Positions 48,530 through 56,516 of a DNA stretch of 64,000 nt are shown here, one piece after another. This DNA is from Micromonospora eburnea. GTDB taxonomy: Bacteria; Actinomycetota; Actinomycetes; Mycobacteriales; Micromonosporaceae. The stretch covers positions 6,572,001-6,636,000 of the forward strand of contig NZ_FMHY01000002.1 in the NCBI RefSeq assembly GCF_900090225.1, in the 5' to 3' direction. The position numbers and the translations under genes were made by a program. How positions within the stretch are numbered: position 1 is the first letter of the stretch; each line of letters opens with the position of its first letter. A model generated the notes under the pieces. It was not told the DNA's origin. It ran no database searches and saw only the letters and a list, made by a program, of their open reading frames with translations.

Positions 48530-49167
48530 GCGCCCCGGTCCGGCTGCTGATCGTCGACGACCACCCGGTGGTGCGGGACGGGCTGCGCGGCATGTTCGCC
48601 GGCGACCCCGGGTTCGAGGTGGTCGGCGAGGCCGCGGACGGGGCCGAGGCGCTGGCCCGAGCCGCGACGCTGCACCCGGACGTGGTGCTGATGGACCTGC
48701 GGATGCCCGGCATGGACGGGGTGACCGCGATCGGCCGGCTGGCCCGCTCCGGCAGCACCTCCCGGGTGCTGGTGCTGACCACGTACGACACGGACGCGGA
48801 CGTGCTGCCGGCGATCGAGGCCGGCGCCACCGGCTATCTGCTCAAGGACGCGCCCCGGGAGGAACTGGTCCGGGCGGTGCGGACCGCCGCCCGCGGTGAG
48901 GCGGTGCTCTCGCCGAGCGTGGCCGGCCGGCTGATGGGGCGGCTGCGCACTCCCGCCGAGGAGCCGCTGAGCCAACGGGAGCTGGAGGTGCTGACCCTGG
49001 TGGCGCGGGGGGCGTCCAACCGGGAGGCGGCCGTCCGGCTGTTCATCAGCGAGGCCACGGTCAAGACCCACCTGCTGCACGTCTACGCCAAGCTCGGCGT
49101 GAACGACCGGGCGGCCGCGGTCGCCGCCGCGTACGACCGGGGCCTGCTCACCCCCGGCGGGCGGTGA
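48526..49167 (+). CDS. NarL/LuxR-type response regulator
   Basis: A 213-residue regulator. The receiver has RLLIVDDHPVVRDGLRGMFA, phospho-Asp in DVVLMDLRMPGMDG and Lys in GYLLKDAPREELV. The C-terminal LuxR HTH is LSQRELEVLTLVARGASNRE, then ISEATVKTHLLHVYAKLGV. It is translationally coupled to the kinase and is expected to activate the upstream ABC exporter genes. The WYL gene begins 24 bp downstream. Confidence 0.93.
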   Translation: MSAPVRLLIVDDHPVVRDGLRGMFAGDPGFEVVGEAADGAEALARAATLHPDVVLMDLRMPGMDGVTAIGRLARSGSTSRVLVLTTYDTDADVLPAIEAGATGYLLKDAPREELVRAVRTAARGEAVLSPSVAGRLMGRLRTPAEEPLSQRELEVLTLVARGASNREAAVRLFISEATVKTHLLHVYAKLGVNDRAAAVAAAYDRGLLTPGGR

Positions 49168-49191
49168 CCGGGCCCGGGGCAGGATGGACGG

Positions 49192-50175
49192 GTGCGGGCG
49201 TCCCGGTTGATCTCAGTGGTGTTGCTGCTCCAGTCACGGGGGACGATGACCGCGGCCGAGCTGGCTCGCGAGCTGGAGGTCTCCGAGCGGACGGTCTACC
49301 GGGACGTGCTGGCGCTCTCCGCCGCCGGGGTGCCGGTGTACGCCGACCGGGGCCGGACCGGCGGCTACCGGCTGCTCGGCGGCTACCGGACCCGGTTGAC
49401 CGGGCTGACCCGGGACGAGGCGGAGGCACTCTTCCTGGCCGGGCTGCCCGGACCGGCCGGCGACATGGGCCTCGCCGACGCGGTGGCCGCCGCCGAGCTG
49501 AAGGTGCTCGCCGCGCTGCCGCCGAGCCTGCGGGACGCGCCGGCCCGGACCGGGCAGCGGTTCCACCTCGACGTGCCAGGCTGGTTCCGCGAGTCCACCC
49601 CGCCCCGCTGGCTGACCGAGCTGGCCCGGGCGGTCTGGCGGGACCGGGTGGTCGAGTTGCGCTACCGCCGGGGCGAGCGGGAGGTGACTCGCACGGTCCA
49701 GCCGTACGGGCTGGTGCTGAAGAGCGCCGCCTGGTATCTGGTCGGCCGGGTCGGCGACGGGTACCGCACCTACCGGGTGGACCGGGTGCTCGGCGTCGAG
49801 GTGGGCACGGAGATCTTCGACCGGGACGACGGCTTCGATCTGGGGGCGTACTGGCGGGAGCAGGCCGAGGCGTTCCTGCGGCAGATGCTGCGGGCCGAGG
49901 TCACCGTCCGGCTCAGCCCCGCCGGCCGGCGCGCCCTCCGGCACGTGGCGGAGGCCCCCTTCGCGTACGAGGAGGCGATGGCCGGGGCCGGGGAGCCGGA
50001 CGAGGAGGGCTGGGTGACGACCCGGCTGCCCGTCGAGTCCGTGCCGGTGGCGTACGACGTGCTGCTCGCGCTCGGTCCCGAAATGGAGGTGCTGGAGCCA
50101 CCCGAGCTGCGGGCGCGCTTCGCCGAGGCGGCCCGCCGCTCGGCCGCTCTCTACACGGCCGGCAGTCAGACGTAG
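49192..50175 (+). CDS. WYL-domain transcriptional regulator
   Basis: A 327-residue regulator with an N-terminal DeoR-type HTH (RLISVVLLLQSRGTMTAAEL, ARELEVSERTVYRDVLALSA) and a WYL domain (YGLVLKSAAWYLVGRVGDGY, RTYRVDRVLGVEV), plus the C-terminal WCX segment. WYL domains bind nucleotides or single-stranded DNA ends; targets are unknown. GTG 49192 is the start, and the spacing suggests read-through from the two-component genes. A strong hairpin follows the stop. Confidence 0.9.
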   Translation: MRASRLISVVLLLQSRGTMTAAELARELEVSERTVYRDVLALSAAGVPVYADRGRTGGYRLLGGYRTRLTGLTRDEAEALFLAGLPGPAGDMGLADAVAAAELKVLAALPPSLRDAPARTGQRFHLDVPGWFRESTPPRWLTELARAVWRDRVVELRYRRGEREVTRTVQPYGLVLKSAAWYLVGRVGDGYRTYRVDRVLGVEVGTEIFDRDDGFDLGAYWREQAEAFLRQMLRAEVTVRLSPAGRRALRHVAEAPFAYEEAMAGAGEPDEEGWVTTRLPVESVPVAYDVLLALGPEMEVLEPPELRARFAEAARRSAALYTAGSQT

Positions 50176-50210
50176 AAAGTGGATCAGGCAGCATCGGCCG
50201 GAGTCGGCGA

Positions 50211-50261
50211 CTGACCGAGAGGGCCCCGGACGGTTCCGGAGCCCCCTCTGCCGCCGGTCAG
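50211..50261. terminator. Branched hairpin between WYL and SDR genes
   Basis: The outer stem is CTGACCG (50211-50217) with CGGTCAG (50255-50261), and the inner arms are AGAGGGCCCCGGA (50218-50230) with TCCGGAGCCCCCTCT (50235-50249). It sits between convergent genes and overlaps the SDR stop codon. Confidence 0.75.
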
Positions 50262-51172
50262 CGGTAACCGGTGTCGTCGGCCGGCCTGCCGGTCGCCACG
50301 ACCTCGTCGTGGTACCGCGCCCAATGTGGGCGGGTGCCGTCGAGATCGGTGAAGCCGTACACCTGGGCCAGCCCGCCGCTGTCCACGGACTGGCCGTTCC
50401 AGCGGGCCCGGTCCGGGTCGGCGGCCAGGGCGGCCACCGCGCGCCCGACGAAGGCCGGTGTCTCCGACATGACGAAGTGCGGTTCCTTCGCCGCGCCGTC
50501 GCGCCAGTTCGCCTCGGTGACGCCGAAGTGCTCCAGCATCGCCTCGGACCGCAGCCAGCCGGGGGTGAGCGCCACCGCCGTGCAGCCGTGCGGCGCCAGC
50601 TCGTGCGCCTGGGTGAAGGCGAGCCGGTTCACCGACATCTTGGCCAGGTCGTAGAAGACCGAGAGCCGGTACGTGCGGTCGTTGTACTCCCTGGTGCCGT
50701 CACCGATCTCGACGACCAGGCCGCCCGGGTTGCGAATCAGCAGCGGCAGGGCGAAGTGGCTGGTGATGATGTGGGTGTCCACGGCCAGCCGGAGGGTGCG
50801 GAAGCCCGCGTCGAGGGGTTGTTCCCAGACCGGCTTCTCCCAGGTGATCAGCGGGTCGGCGCCCCAGATGTCGTTGACCAGCACGTCCAGCCGGCCCTTT
50901 TCGGCGTCGATTCGCTCGACCAGGCGGCGTACCTGGTCAGGGTCGAGGTGGTCGACCGGTACGGCGATGCCGGTGCCGCCGGCCGCGGTGACCAGCTCGG
51001 CGGTCTCCTCGATGGTCTCCGGCCGATCCATCTCGGACCGGCGCTGCCGGGTGCTGCGGCCGGTGGCGTAGACGGTGGCCCCGGCGGCGCCGAGCTGGAC
51101 GGCGATCTGCCGGCCGGCACCGCGGGTCGCCCCGGCGACGAGCGCGATCTTCCCTGTCAGCGGTTGCGTCAT
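50258..51172 (-). CDS. SDR family oxidoreductase
   Basis: A 304-residue short-chain dehydrogenase. The cofactor loop is ALVAGATRGAGRQIAVQLG, with RSTRQRR giving NADP preference. NDIWG is in VLVNDIWGADPL in place of NNAG. The catalytic Tyr/Lys are in YRLSVFYDLAKMSVNRLAFT (YxxxK). Actinobacterial relatives are annotated only as oxidoreductases; the substrate is unknown. ATG 51172 is the start. It is convergent with the WYL gene, and a 68-bp gap precedes the divergent nucleotidyltransferase. Confidence 0.9.
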   Translation of the reverse strand: MTQPLTGKIALVAGATRGAGRQIAVQLGAAGATVYATGRSTRQRRSEMDRPETIEETAELVTAAGGTGIAVPVDHLDPDQVRRLVERIDAEKGRLDVLVNDIWGADPLITWEKPVWEQPLDAGFRTLRLAVDTHIITSHFALPLLIRNPGGLVVEIGDGTREYNDRTYRLSVFYDLAKMSVNRLAFTQAHELAPHGCTAVALTPGWLRSEAMLEHFGVTEANWRDGAAKEPHFVMSETPAFVGRAVAALAADPDRARWNGQSVDSGGLAQVYGFTDLDGTRPHWARYHDEVVATGRPADDTGYR

Positions 51173-51240
51173 GCGGACGACGATGGCAGTGATACCTGAC
51201 AGCGAAAGTCCGGTTTTCCGGCCGTTCCGGATCCGCCATC

Positions 51241-51930
51241 ATGGCCGGCATGCACCTGCTGCTCTCCGGGATCGTCGGCTCGGTCGCGTACGGGCTGGCC
51301 GGCCCCGACTCGGACGTGGACCGGATCGGGGTCTTCGCCGCCCCGACGGTCGCCTTCCACGGCCTGCACCCGCCCCGGGAGTCGGTGGTCACCACCGAGC
51401 CGGACGTGACCCTGCACGAGGCGGGGAAATACTGCCGGCTCGCGTTGAGCGGCAACCCGACGGCGACCGAGCTGATGTGGCTGCCCGACGACTGCTACGA
51501 GACCCGGACCGAGTTCGGCGAACGGCTGATCGCCATCCGGTCGGCGTTCCTCAGCGCGCCCCGGGTCCGGGACGCCTACCTCGGCTACGCCAGCCAGCAG
51601 TTCCGGAAGCTGACCAGCCGTGATTCCAGCGTGGGTGGCCGGCGGCGGTCGGCGAAGCACGCCCGGCACCTGGCCCGGCTGCTGCACCAGGGGCGGGTGC
51701 TCTACGCGACCGGGGTGCTGGAGATCCGGCTGGCCGATCCGGAGTGGTTCCGCGCCTTCGGCGAGCGGGTCGCGAACGGCGCGCTGGCCGAGGCGGAGGC
51801 CCTGGTGGCGGCGGCCGAACGCGACTTCGACCGGATCCGCACCCCGCTGCCGGACCGGCCCGACGAGGCGACCGTGGAGCGCTGGCTGCTCGACGTCCGG
51901 GCCGCCCACCTGCCCGCCACCCACTCTTGA
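51241..51930 (+). CDS. Predicted nucleotidyltransferase (COG3541-like)
   Basis: A 229-residue polymerase-beta-type nucleotidyltransferase. GIVGSVAYGLAGPDSDVDRI holds GS and DxD (metal ligands Asp in DSDVD), and HPPRESVVTTEPDVTLHEAG follows. TELMWLPDDCYETRTEFGE and KHARHLARLLHQGRVLYATG form the helical domain. It is distinct from MNT/HEPN toxin-antitoxin pairs by its length and lack of a HEPN partner. The target is unknown. The start is ATG 51241 or 51250. Its stop lies inside the left arm of an inverted repeat. Confidence 0.82.
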   Translation: MAGMHLLLSGIVGSVAYGLAGPDSDVDRIGVFAAPTVAFHGLHPPRESVVTTEPDVTLHEAGKYCRLALSGNPTATELMWLPDDCYETRTEFGERLIAIRSAFLSAPRVRDAYLGYASQQFRKLTSRDSSVGGRRRSAKHARHLARLLHQGRVLYATGVLEIRLADPEWFRAFGERVANGALAEAEALVAAAERDFDRIRTPLPDRPDEATVERWLLDVRAAHLPATHS

Positions 51931-51985
51931 TCATGATATTGTTGTGCTCGGCCCCGCCGTGTCGCGACAACGACATCAGGATCAA
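51927..51985. terminator. TTGATCA-type inverted repeat terminator
   Basis: Left arm TTGATCATGATATTGTTG (51927-51944) pairs with CAACGACATCAGGATCAA (51968-51985) at 15 of 18 positions. It includes the nucleotidyltransferase stop codon and separates it from the convergent AlaX gene. The TTGATCA start relates it to the repeats at 16267 and 60989. Confidence 0.65.
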
Positions 51986-52015
51986 CCACTTGGGTGCCGA
52001 GCGGGCACCCGGCGG

Positions 52016-52753
52016 CTAGTCCGCGAGGCGGACGCGGACTCGGCGGTTGGCCCGACCCTTGCTCTCCACCTTGACCACCTGGACCTTGCCGATCTGGGCG
52101 GTCGAGGCGACATGGGTGCCCCCGTCAGCCTGCACGTCCAGCCCGACGATGTCGACGATCCGGACCTCCCGCTCGTCCGGCGGGATCAGGTTGGACTGGG
52201 TACGGATGATGTCCGGCAGGGCCAGCGCCTCTGCTCGGGGCAGCACCCGCACGGCGACCGACCGGTCGGCGGCCACCTCGGCGTTGACCAGCTCCTCGAT
52301 CCGGGACTTGAAGTCCGGTGGCACCTCGGGGAGGTTGAAGTCCATCCGGGCCTCGCCGGGTTCCATGTTGCCGCCGGTGACCAGCGCGCCGAAATCCCGG
52401 AACACCACACCGCAGAGCACGTGCAGGCCGGAGTGGGTCCGCATCAGCATGGTCCGCCGGGCGTCCTCGACCGCGCCGGTGACGGCGGCGCCGACCGGTG
52501 GCACCGGATCACCGTCGGCGGGAATCAGCCAGAGGTCGTCGCCCTTGCGGGTGCCCACGATCCGGGTCTGCGTCCCCTGCCAGAGCAGCACCCCGTGGTC
52601 CGGCGGCTGCCCGCCACCGCCCGGATAGAAGGCCGACCGGTCCAGCACGATGCCCTGCTCGGGATCGGCCGCCAGCACCGTGCACGCCCACTCGCGCAGC
52701 GTGGGGTCGGCGAGGTCGAGGCGGTGCGTACGGCCGTGATGTGTGACACCCAT
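52016..52753 (-). CDS. AlaX-type alanyl-tRNA editing protein
   Basis: A 245-residue stand-alone editing domain related to the AlaRS C-terminal half; it would hydrolyse Ser- or Gly-tRNA(Ala). It has DRSAFYPGGGGQPPDHG, the zinc motif MRTHSGLHVLCGV (HxxxH) and the second zinc motif QADGGTHVAST. In many AlaX proteins the latter reads CGGTH; here the Cys is Asp, a variant found in a sub-branch. The C-terminus KVESKGRANRRVRVRL fits the tRNA-binding end. ATG 52753 is the start, 11 bp after the hydrolase stop. Confidence 0.88.
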   Translation of the reverse strand: MGVTHHGRTHRLDLADPTLREWACTVLAADPEQGIVLDRSAFYPGGGGQPPDHGVLLWQGTQTRIVGTRKGDDLWLIPADGDPVPPVGAAVTGAVEDARRTMLMRTHSGLHVLCGVVFRDFGALVTGGNMEPGEARMDFNLPEVPPDFKSRIEELVNAEVAADRSVAVRVLPRAEALALPDIIRTQSNLIPPDEREVRIVDIVGLDVQADGGTHVASTAQIGKVQVVKVESKGRANRRVRVRLAD

Positions 52754-52764
52754 GACAGGGGACG

Positions 52765-53652
52765 TTACCCGTTGAGGAAGGTCGAGATCCGCTCCCGCAG
52801 GTCGGCGCGTTCGGTCCAGAGCACGCCCGGCCGGTCGTACACGTGCAGGGTGGCCTGTGGGAGCGCGGCGGCGAGCTGCTCGGCGACCGCCACCGGGTGC
52901 AGGTCGTCGCCGGCGCAGCCGATCACCAGCGCCGGCGCGGTGACCCCGGCGAGCACGGCGGCGTCCCGCAGCGGGGCCTGCTCCGGCAGGCTGGCCAGGC
53001 CCGGCGCGAGCCCGTCGCGCAGCAGTTGGTCGAGCCGCTGCCGCAGGTACGCCCACCCGGCCGGGGTGTTGCGCACGGCCGGCGGCAACTCCAGCGACAC
53101 CACGTCGGCCAGTGCGGAGGCGTCCCCGTCCGCCACGGCGTCGAGCAGGTCCGTCAGCCGGGCCCGGGCCACCTCGCCGCGCGGGGTGTCCAGCACCGCG
53201 GGGAGGAAGAAGACGAGCCGTTCGAAGCGTTCCGGGCTCTCGACGAGCAGCCGGCACAGCGCACCCGCGCCGAGGCTCGCCCCGAAGGCTCGGGTGGCAC
53301 CGCCGAGATCGGCGATCGCCCGCAGATCGCGGGCCAGGTCCAGATAGCTCCACGGCCCCGGGGGCGAATCGGAGCGGCCGTGCCCACGGAACTGAAAGAA
53401 GATCTTGCGGCCGGTGACCGCGCTGCCGAACGGCCGCGTGGTGGCGATGCCGTTGCCGAGCCCGTGGGCGAACACCGTCACCGGATCACCGGTGCCGGTG
53501 ACCAACCGCTCCAGCCGTACGTCGTGCGGGGTGGTGACCAGCTCGGTTTCCGGCTCGGGCAGGGCTGGCCGGCCGGTGCGGGGCGCGCCGGGACCGGGAC
53601 CCCAGGTACGCGGGCCGCCGTCCGGCGGCGGGGGCCAGCGAAAGCCCCTCAC
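52765..53652 (-). CDS. Alpha/beta hydrolase
   Basis: A 295-residue alpha/beta hydrolase. The oxyanion segment is VTVFAHGLGNGIATTRPFGS, the nucleophile elbow is AFGASLGAGALCRLL (GASLG, Ser), and the acid/His region is ALVIGCAGDDLHPVAVAEQL. The first 40 residues are Pro/Gly-rich and disordered. It is probably an esterase or hydrolase with unknown substrate. GTG 53652 overlaps the DUF2516 stop (GTGA), so it belongs to the XRE-HbhA-DUF2516 operon. Confidence 0.85.
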   Translation of the reverse strand: MRGFRWPPPPDGGPRTWGPGPGAPRTGRPALPEPETELVTTPHDVRLERLVTGTGDPVTVFAHGLGNGIATTRPFGSAVTGRKIFFQFRGHGRSDSPPGPWSYLDLARDLRAIADLGGATRAFGASLGAGALCRLLVESPERFERLVFFLPAVLDTPRGEVARARLTDLLDAVADGDASALADVVSLELPPAVRNTPAGWAYLRQRLDQLLRDGLAPGLASLPEQAPLRDAAVLAGVTAPALVIGCAGDDLHPVAVAEQLAAALPQATLHVYDRPGVLWTERADLRERISTFLNG

Positions 53653-53969
53653 CAGAATCCTCGGCCGTCCTGCAGGTCGCGCAGCCCGACCCGAACGTCC
53701 AGCAGGTAGATCAGCGCCGCCGCGATGCCGATCAGGCCGAAGATGCTCAGCGGTCCGAAGCCGAACGCCGGCAGCGTCAGAACCAGGCAGAGCGCCAGAA
53801 TCGCGATCCAGCCGCCCTTGGGCAGCGTGCCGATCGCGGCGAACGCATCGGAGCGCTGGGTGATCGCATGCACCAACGCCACTCCCTCGATCACCAGGGC
53901 GAAGACGAGCAGGATCAGCTCGATCACGTAGCGGACTTCGTACACGAAGATCGGCGCGGCGTAGGCCAT
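53649..53969 (-). CDS. DUF2516 membrane protein (Rv0476-like)
   Basis: A 106-residue membrane protein with three helices: YVIELILLVFALVIEGVALV, GWIAILALCLVLTLPAFGFG and IFGLIGIAAALIYLLDVRVG, joined by the conserved ITQRSDAFAAIGTLPKGGW loop. DUF2516 proteins have no known role; in M. tuberculosis the homologue (Rv0476) directly follows hbhA, as here. ATG 53969 is the start. It overlaps the next hydrolase gene. Confidence 0.9.
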   Translation of the reverse strand: MAYAAPIFVYEVRYVIELILLVFALVIEGVALVHAITQRSDAFAAIGTLPKGGWIAILALCLVLTLPAFGFGPLSIFGLIGIAAALIYLLDVRVGLRDLQDGRGFW

Positions 53970-54041
53970 GTCGGCAAGCTTATGCCGAGACCCCGGAAAC
54001 GTCCGAGAGGACGCCGTCCGGGGTCTCGGTCCAGGATCGAC

Positions 54042-54851
54042 CTACTCGGCGGTCGGACGGGTCCGCCTGGTGGTCTTCGGCAGCTTCGCCGACGGGGTGT
54101 CCGGCTTGGCCGCAGCGGACTTGGCGGCCTTGGCGGCGGTGGACCGGGTGGCCCGGGTCCGCTTCACCGCGGCCGGCTTGCCCTCGACCGGCTTGGCCTC
54201 GGCCGGGCTGGGCACCTCGGCCGGGCTGGGCACCTCGGCCGGCTGCTCGGCCTCGACAGCCGGCTGCGCGACCTCAGCGACCGGCTGCCCCGCCTCGGCG
54301 GCCGGCGTGCGGTCGGCCTCGGTCGCCTCGATGTCGGCGTTCACCGTGTCCGCGGCCTCCAGTACGCCGCTGCCGACGACCCGCTCACCCCGGGCCACCA
54401 GATCGGCGTACGCCGCCAGGGCGCGCTCCTGGGCGTCGGCCATGGCGCGCTCGGCCCGGGCCTGCGCGGACTGCGCGCCGGCCAGCACGGCGGCGGCGTT
54501 ACGGGCGGCCGCCTCGCGGAGCTTGGGCAGGTCGAACTCGGCCGCGGCCCGCTCCCGCAGGCCGCTCGCGCTCACATTGGCCGCCCGCTCCCGGAGGCCG
54601 CTCGCGCTCACATTGGCGGCCCGCTCCCGGAGGCCGGTCGCGGTGAGGTTGGCGGACTTCAGCGTCTCGGTCGCCTTCTGGCGCAGCTCGACGCCGGTGA
54701 CGACGGCCTTGCCGCCGAGGTCGGCGACGACCCGGGGGCCCAGCTCGCCCACCACGCCGGGGAGCTTGCGCAGCTGTTCGAGAGCCAGCTCACCGACGCC
54801 AGCGGCGGCGTAGAGCGGGGCCGGAATGCGGTTGGTCTTCGGCTGGGTCAT
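54042..54851 (-). CDS. HbhA-like Ala/Lys-rich coiled-coil protein
   Basis: A 269-residue protein: N-terminal LYAAAGVGELALEQLRKLP, a long helical coiled-coil region with three 12-residue repeats (SGLRERAANVSA, near residues 68-103), an Ala/Glu/Pro linker, and a basic C-terminal tail (AAVKRTRATRSTAAKAAKSA). This is the layout of heparin-binding hemagglutinin HbhA of mycobacteria. In a soil actinomycete it may be membrane-associated or act in lipid-body or cell-pole organisation. The repeat DNA (36-bp period, about 54546-54650) could expand or contract. It overlaps the XRE gene stop by 4 bp. Confidence 0.78.
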   Translation of the reverse strand: MTQPKTNRIPAPLYAAAGVGELALEQLRKLPGVVGELGPRVVADLGGKAVVTGVELRQKATETLKSANLTATGLRERAANVSASGLRERAANVSASGLRERAAAEFDLPKLREAAARNAAAVLAGAQSAQARAERAMADAQERALAAYADLVARGERVVGSGVLEAADTVNADIEATEADRTPAAEAGQPVAEVAQPAVEAEQPAEVPSPAEVPSPAEAKPVEGKPAAVKRTRATRSTAAKAAKSAAAKPDTPSAKLPKTTRRTRPTAE

Positions 54852-55537
54852 GACTTCTCCTCCTCGGCCGCACCGGCGGCCTGCCGGACCGCCCCACGGG
54901 CGGTCTCCTCCTCGGTAGCGGCGACGGTGTTCGGGGCGGGGGCCGGCCCCGCCTCGGTGACGGCGACCGACTCCAGGACCGCCTCGGTCGGGCTGACGCC
55001 CGGCGTCGCGGGGCCGGTCGCGGCCGGCGTGACGGTGGCCGGAGCCTGTGGCGCCTCGCCCGGCGCCCCGGCCGTCGGGGCCGGTCCGGCCGCCGCCCGC
55101 GCGGCGGGGCTCTCAGCCGGCCCGGCCGCCGCCTGCCCGGCGGCGCTCTCGGCCTGCTCGGCGGCGGCCTGCGCGGCGGCGGTCGCCTCGGCGAGCCGGG
55201 CGTTCTCCCGGCGGAACGTCTCGTAGATCTGGGTGAGCGACTGCTTCTGGGCCATGGTCAGCTCGGGGTCGACGGAGATCGCCGCGAGCACGCCCTGCCC
55301 CTCCTTGGCGTCGAGCAGCCCGGCCCGGAGGTACATCGCCGGGGTGGAGACCCGCAGGGCGCTGGCGAGTTGCTGGAGCACCTCCGCGCTCGGCTTGCGC
55401 AGGCCGCGCTCGATCTGACTGAGGTACGGATTGCTGACGCCGGCCTGCTCCGCGAGCTGGCGCAATGAGATCTTCGCGTTCCGGCGCAGGTCGCGAATGA
55501 ACCCGCCGACGTCGGGAAGGTCCTTGCTGGTGGCCAT
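54848..55537 (-). CDS. XRE-family regulator (Rv0474-like)
   Basis: A 229-residue protein. The N-terminal HTH_XRE domain reads FIRDLRRNAKISLRQLAEQA, then GVSNPYLSQIERGLRKPSAE. A middle helix region follows (GVLAAISVDPELTMAQKQSL), and the last 110 residues are an Ala/Pro-rich low-complexity tail. The same regulator type, without so long a tail, precedes hbhA in M. tuberculosis (Rv0474). The palindromes just upstream (55546-55585) are likely autoregulatory sites. ATG 55537 is the start. Confidence 0.87.
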   Translation of the reverse strand: MATSKDLPDVGGFIRDLRRNAKISLRQLAEQAGVSNPYLSQIERGLRKPSAEVLQQLASALRVSTPAMYLRAGLLDAKEGQGVLAAISVDPELTMAQKQSLTQIYETFRRENARLAEATAAAQAAAEQAESAAGQAAAGPAESPAARAAAGPAPTAGAPGEAPQAPATVTPAATGPATPGVSPTEAVLESVAVTEAGPAPAPNTVAATEEETARGAVRQAAGAAEEEKS

Positions 55538-55545
55538 GACTCCAC

Positions 55546-55585
55546 GCTAGCTCGCCCCGCTAGCTGCTGCAAGCAAAATGCTTGC
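55546..55585. promoter_or_regulatory. Palindromic operator(s) between XRE gene and divergent hydrolase
   Basis: GCTAGC at 55546-55551 and again at 55559-55564, then GCAAGCA (55569-55575), AAA, TGCTTGC (55579-55585), a perfect palindrome. They lie 9-48 bp upstream of the XRE start and 62 bp or more before the divergent hydrolase start. They probably bind the XRE regulator itself. Confidence 0.5.
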
Positions 55586-55647
55586 CACAGTTAGCAGGCC
55601 CCGGCCGGCCGGTTGCGCGCACCGAATCCGGTCCGTACCGTGCCCAC

Positions 55648-56445
55648 GTGGCCAAGATCGAAATCAATGGCGCCCTGCTCGCGTACGACGAGGCGGGCAG
55701 CGGCAGCCCGGTGGTGCTGCTGCACGCCGGGATCGCCGACCGGCGGATGTGGCAGGGCCAGGTCCCCGCGCTCGCCGCCCGATATCGGGTGATCTCCGTC
55801 GACCTGCGCGGATACGGCGAGTCCGAGTTGCCGCCCGCACCGTTCACGCATCACGACGACGTGGTGGGGCTGCTGGACGCCCTCGGCATCGCGCAGGCCG
55901 CCCTGGTGGGCTGCTCGTTCGGCGGCAAGGTCGCGGTGGACACCGCGCTCGCGTACCCGGGGCGGGTCTCCGCGCTGGCCCTGTTCGGCGCCCCGGTCTC
56001 CGGTAACGAGTGGTCCGAGGAGGCCGAGCAGCTCTGGGAAGAGCTGGTCGGCGAGGTGGACCCGGAGGACTTCGCGGCGACCGCGGCCGGAGAGGTGCGG
56101 TTCTGGGTGGTCGGCCCGACCCGCCGACCGGAGGACGTCGACCCCGAGCTGATCCGGTTCGCCGAGGAGATGGACCGGCGGGCGCTCGCCGCCGAGCAGG
56201 CGCTCAGCGCCGTCGACGTGGAGGAACTCGACCCCCCGGCGATCGACCGGCTGGCCGAGCTGCCGATGCCGGTACTGGTCGGCACCGGCGCGGACGACCT
56301 CGCGGACCTGCGGCGCCTCGCCGACCGGATCGCCGCCGAGGCGCCGCAGGGCGTACGCATGCCGGACGTTACGGACGCCGCCCACCTGCTGCCGCTGGAA
56401 CGCCCCGAACCGGTCAACGCCGCCCTGCTCGACTTCCTCCCCTGA
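55648..56445 (+). CDS. Alpha/beta hydrolase
   Basis: A 265-residue hydrolase. The oxyanion region is VVLLHAGIADRRMWQGQVPA, the loop VISVDLRGYGESEL follows, the nucleophile is AALVGCSFGGKVAVDTALAY (Ser in GCSFGG), the acid region is VLVGTGADDLADL, and the catalytic His is VTDAAHLLPLE. The type is close to haloperoxidase-like or 3-oxoadipate enol-lactone hydrolases; the substrate is unknown. GTG 55648 is chosen because homologues begin near AKIEING; an upstream in-frame start would add 22 residues. Confidence 0.88.
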   Translation: MAKIEINGALLAYDEAGSGSPVVLLHAGIADRRMWQGQVPALAARYRVISVDLRGYGESELPPAPFTHHDDVVGLLDALGIAQAALVGCSFGGKVAVDTALAYPGRVSALALFGAPVSGNEWSEEAEQLWEELVGEVDPEDFAATAAGEVRFWVVGPTRRPEDVDPELIRFAEEMDRRALAAEQALSAVDVEELDPPAIDRLAELPMPVLVGTGADDLADLRRLADRIAAEAPQGVRMPDVTDAAHLLPLERPEPVNAALLDFLP

Positions 56446-56516
56446 CCGGATGCGGATCTTGGCGGGTCGGCCCTCCCGGGGCCAGTTCCCGCCGAGATCC
56501 GCCCGGGTGGGGCCGG

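Noticed and set aside
51241..51930. Nucleotidyltransferase as a MNT/HEPN toxin-antitoxin module
   Set aside because: There is no HEPN partner next to it, and the protein is longer than MNT antitoxins with its own helical domain.
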